A DNA stretch of 8,283 nucleotides. Source: DATFJC01 sp035269445 (GTDB lineage: Bacteria > Patescibacteriota > Patescibacteriia > UBA2591 > UBA6264). The notes beneath the pieces are model-generated. The model made no database searches, was not told the origin of the DNA, and saw nothing but the letters and a program-made list of their open reading frames with translations. Where the stretch lies: assembly GCA_035269445.1 (NCBI GenBank), contig DATFJC010000044.1, positions 1 to 8,283 on the forward strand, given 5' to 3'. Every line of letters begins with the position of its first letter. Position 1 is the first letter of the stretch. Position numbers and translations under genes: made by a program. Shown here in pieces: positions 6,793 to 8,283 of this stretch.

Positions 6793-7713
6793 TTAAAATC
6801 CTATAATTAAATATTCAAGGGCTAGCTTTCTATTTACATAAGAGTCTAAAAAATAATCTGTTTTTATTATTCTCTTTGCAATAGAGACTAACTGTTCTTG
6901 ATTGTATTTTTTAGAAATCGGCCCTAAATTAAAACTATTTATAATTTTTAAAGAATCATTTAAAATTATTGTTCTTAGCATAATAAGAAAAAGAAAAAGT
7001 GTGGTTTTAATATCTTGAATATTAAAGAGAATTTCCTCTTTCTCGTGTAAGCATTCCTTTAAAAGAATATCCCTGCACTTCAAGGCTAAATTACGCCTTT
7101 TTTTAAATAAGTCTTTATTATTAGCAAGAGATAGGGCTAAATCCATTTTTCCTCCTGATAAAAATAATATGTCTTCAATCTTATTATTATCTATTTTAAG
7201 TTCATTTAAAGCCTTAATTATTTTATCCTTAGATGGTGGGCTAAACCTTAACATCTGACAACGCGAAAGTATAGTGCTTGGCAATAAAGATATATCCGCT
7301 GCAGTTAAAATAATGTGGACATAAGTTGGCGGCTCTTCTAAAAACTTAAGTATTGAATTTGCAGCACCTTTTGTCAAACTATCGGCATTCTCTATTATAA
7401 CAATCCTTTTTTGTGCAGAAAAGGGGGACTGTTTTAGGGATTCAATAATTTCTCTTGTTTTTTCTATTTTAATTGAGCCTTTTTTATTAGGAAAAATAAT
7501 TTTTAAATCAGGGTGTACCCCTTTTTCAATTTTTTTAGCAATTAAACCCTTATTAGCCTGTTTAAAAGAAAGAATATCTTTAGCAAATTCCCTGGCTACT
7601 CTTTTTTTGCCAATATTTTGAGGGCCATAAAAAAGATAGCTTCGAAACAGTGAGTTATTTTTTATAGATTTTTTTAAAAACTTAAGTTGTTTTGTATGGC
7701 CAATAATTTTCAT
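6793..7713 (-). CDS. holB: DNA polymerase III clamp-loader subunit delta'
   Basis: This 306-residue AAA+ protein resembles delta', the stator of the clamp loader that opens the sliding clamp during replication. It begins IIGHTKQLKFLKKSI, a typical clamp-loader start. The P-loop region is GPQNIGKK (30-37), where the last position, usually Thr or Ser, is Lys37; delta' subunits commonly do not hydrolyse ATP. HPDL (67-70) is kept, but the cysteines of the zinc module usual before it are missing (FKQANKGLIAKK). Walker-B-like IVIIENADSL (104-113), AANSILKFLEEPP (117-129) and the SRC motif (150-152) follow, and the C-terminal third is helical. The SRC motif could also suggest a short gamma/tau relative, but size and the altered P-loop favour delta'. 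The ATG at 7713 is the first usable start after an in-frame stop; it has no near Shine-Dalgarno site. Confidence 0.88.
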   Translation of the reverse strand: MKIIGHTKQLKFLKKSIKNNSLFRSYLFYGPQNIGKKRVAREFAKDILSFKQANKGLIAKKIEKGVHPDLKIIFPNKKGSIKIEKTREIIESLKQSPFSAQKRIVIIENADSLTKGAANSILKFLEEPPTYVHIILTAADISLLPSTILSRCQMLRFSPPSKDKIIKALNELKIDNNKIEDILFLSGGKMDLALSLANNKDLFKKRRNLALKCRDILLKECLHEKEEILFNIQDIKTTLFLFLIMLRTIILNDSLKIINSFNLGPISKKYNQEQLVSIAKRIIKTDYFLDSYVNRKLALEYLIIGF

Positions 7714-7734
7714 ATAATAAAAGAGATTTTTACC

Positions 7735-7746
7735 CTTATTAATAAG
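7735..7746. repeat. 12-bp perfect palindrome before holB
   Basis: CTTATTAATAAG reads the same on both strands and overlaps the downstream edge of the possible -10 box. It could be an operator half-site pair, but short A+T palindromes are expected by chance in DNA of this composition. Confidence 0.3.
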
Positions 7747-7772
7747 TATAACAAGTCTAAACTAAAAAACAA
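7745..7772 (-). promoter_or_regulatory. Possible sigma-70-type promoter for the holB-mreB operon
   Basis: In the 62-bp gap before holB, the - strand has TTGTTT (7772-7767) and TATACT (7750-7745) separated by 16 bp, about 31 bp upstream of the ATG. The -10 box matches the consensus at 5 of 6 positions, the -35 box at only 3 of 6. A+T-rich DNA produces such matches by chance. The site is supported mainly by this being the longest gap in the gene series. Confidence 0.3.
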
Positions 7773-7775
7773 GAT

Positions 7776-8283
7776 TTAAAGCTTTTTTAAAATATTTAAT
7801 ATTTTAAGGGTACATTTTTGCCAAGAATAGTTTTTAACCCTTTTTTTAGCCTCTTTTTTTAAGGCATGATAGGTTTCTTTATCATTTACCATCTTTTCCA
7901 TTAAAGCCACTAATTGATCTTTTTGACCAGGCTTAAAATAAAGAGCAGCTCTGCCACCCACCTCTTTTAAGGAGCCACTTTCAGATAATATAACCGGAGT
8001 ACCACAGGCAAAAGATTCAAGTACTGGAATTCCAAAACCTTCATAAAGAGAGGGAAATATAAAAGCTAATGCCCCAGCATAAAGATTAGGCAAATCTTCA
8101 ATATTAACATATCCTAATTTTAAAATATTTTTATTTTTTTTAATTTTTGGTTTTATTTTTTTATAACCAAAGCCAGGACTCCCAACTAAAACTAATTTGA
8201 ATTTAGGATATTTAACTTTAAATTTATTAAAAGAGCTAATTAACTCTAAAACATTTTTCTTTTTTTCAAGTCGCCCCACATAA
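7776..8283 (-). CDS. GT4-type (GT-B fold) glycosyltransferase, C-terminal part
   Basis: The right edge cuts this gene. The frame stays open past the GTG at 8279, and the preceding codon is Tyr, so YVGRLEKKKNV is the normal opening of the C-terminal Rossmann domain and the GTG is an internal valine. About 169 codons remain; the family usually has 350-400 residues, so the acceptor-binding N-terminal half is outside. Counting from that valine, LVLVGSPGFG (29-38), LGYVNIEDLPNLY (55-67) and FPSLYEGFGIPVLE (75-88) are visible. The last carries the Glu-x7-Glu pair (Glu80, Glu88) that binds the nucleotide sugar. ESGSLKEVGG (100-109) follows. Such enzymes build surface polysaccharides or glycolipids; sugar and acceptor cannot be told. 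It ends 62 bp before holB, so it may share or precede that operon. Confidence 0.93.
   Translation of the reverse strand, partial: YVGRLEKKKNVLELISSFNKFKVKYPKFKLVLVGSPGFGYKKIKPKIKKNKNILKLGYVNIEDLPNLYAGALAFIFPSLYEGFGIPVLESFACGTPVILSESGSLKEVGGRAALYFKPGQKDQLVALMEKMVNDKETYHALKKEAKKRVKNYSWQKCTLKILNILKKL

Noticed and set aside
7755..7795. Possible terminator after the glycosyltransferase gene
   Set aside because: There is an A-run and a T-run around AAAGCTTT, but only weak A-T pairing with a G-G clash and no GC stem, so read-through into holB remains possible.
7776..8279. A complete short glycosyltransferase starting at GTG 8279
   Set aside because: The GTG is the Val of the conserved YVGRLE opening of the second domain and the frame continues to the window edge, so the gene is merely cut.
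1..8283. Alternative genetic code (TGA read as Gly, known in some Patescibacteria)
   Set aside because: All recognisable genes are full length with standard TAA or TAG stops and no conserved glycine position requires TGA.
1..8283. CRISPR array, toxin-antitoxin pair, transposon, phage or defence island
   Set aside because: No regularly spaced repeats, transposase, integrase, terminal inverted repeats or paired small genes were found; gene spacing and base composition are uniform.

Overview
The window looks like part of a chromosome from a low-GC bacterium (roughly 30% G+C by eye). It most likely belongs to the Patescibacteria (Candidate Phyla Radiation), perhaps close to Parcubacteria. This is inferred from protein character, not from a marker-gene search. 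The clues are: an SMC head with an 'IIGGIDP' segment before the head domain; a short archaeal/eukaryotic-type prolyl-tRNA synthetase; a compact frr-rseP-proS cluster without the isoprenoid and phospholipid genes that usually separate frr from rseP; and few recognisable Shine-Dalgarno sites. The standard bacterial code explains every gene: all seven visible stop codons are TAA or TAG, and no in-frame TGA has to be read through.

Layout. Positions 1-1377 (+ strand) carry the C-terminal 458 codons of the chromosome-condensation ATPase SMC. An A+T-rich hairpin at 1398-1432 then serves as a terminator between convergent genes. Everything else lies on the - strand and reads leftwards as one tight series: a glycosyltransferase cut by the right edge (7776-8283), a 62-bp gap with a possible promoter and a 12-bp palindrome, holB (DNA polymerase III delta'), a seven-repeat Asp-box beta-propeller lipoprotein, frr (ribosome recycling factor), an RseP-type site-2 protease, proS, and a divergent MreB. 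From holB to mreB the gaps are 11, 4, 4, 27 and 11 bp, so a single transcript is likely. No tRNA, rRNA, CRISPR array, insertion sequence or other mobile element was seen.

Function. The set is mostly housekeeping: replication clamp loading, ribosome recycling, tRNA charging, chromosome organisation and envelope functions (site-2 protease, surface lipoprotein, MreB filament). I found no clear sign of a new defence or mobile system. The most interesting point is the MreB-like protein. It is clearly an MreB relative, yet it has replaced both residues described as catalytic for ATP hydrolysis (Glu140 to Arg, Thr167 to Leu, in a numbering that matches Caulobacter MreB) and also the phosphate-2 Asp162 (to Glu). 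It may bind nucleotide without hydrolysing it. Secondary points are the Asp-box lipoprotein inside an informational operon and the editing-domain-less ProRS sitting where bacteria usually keep the bacterial-type enzyme.
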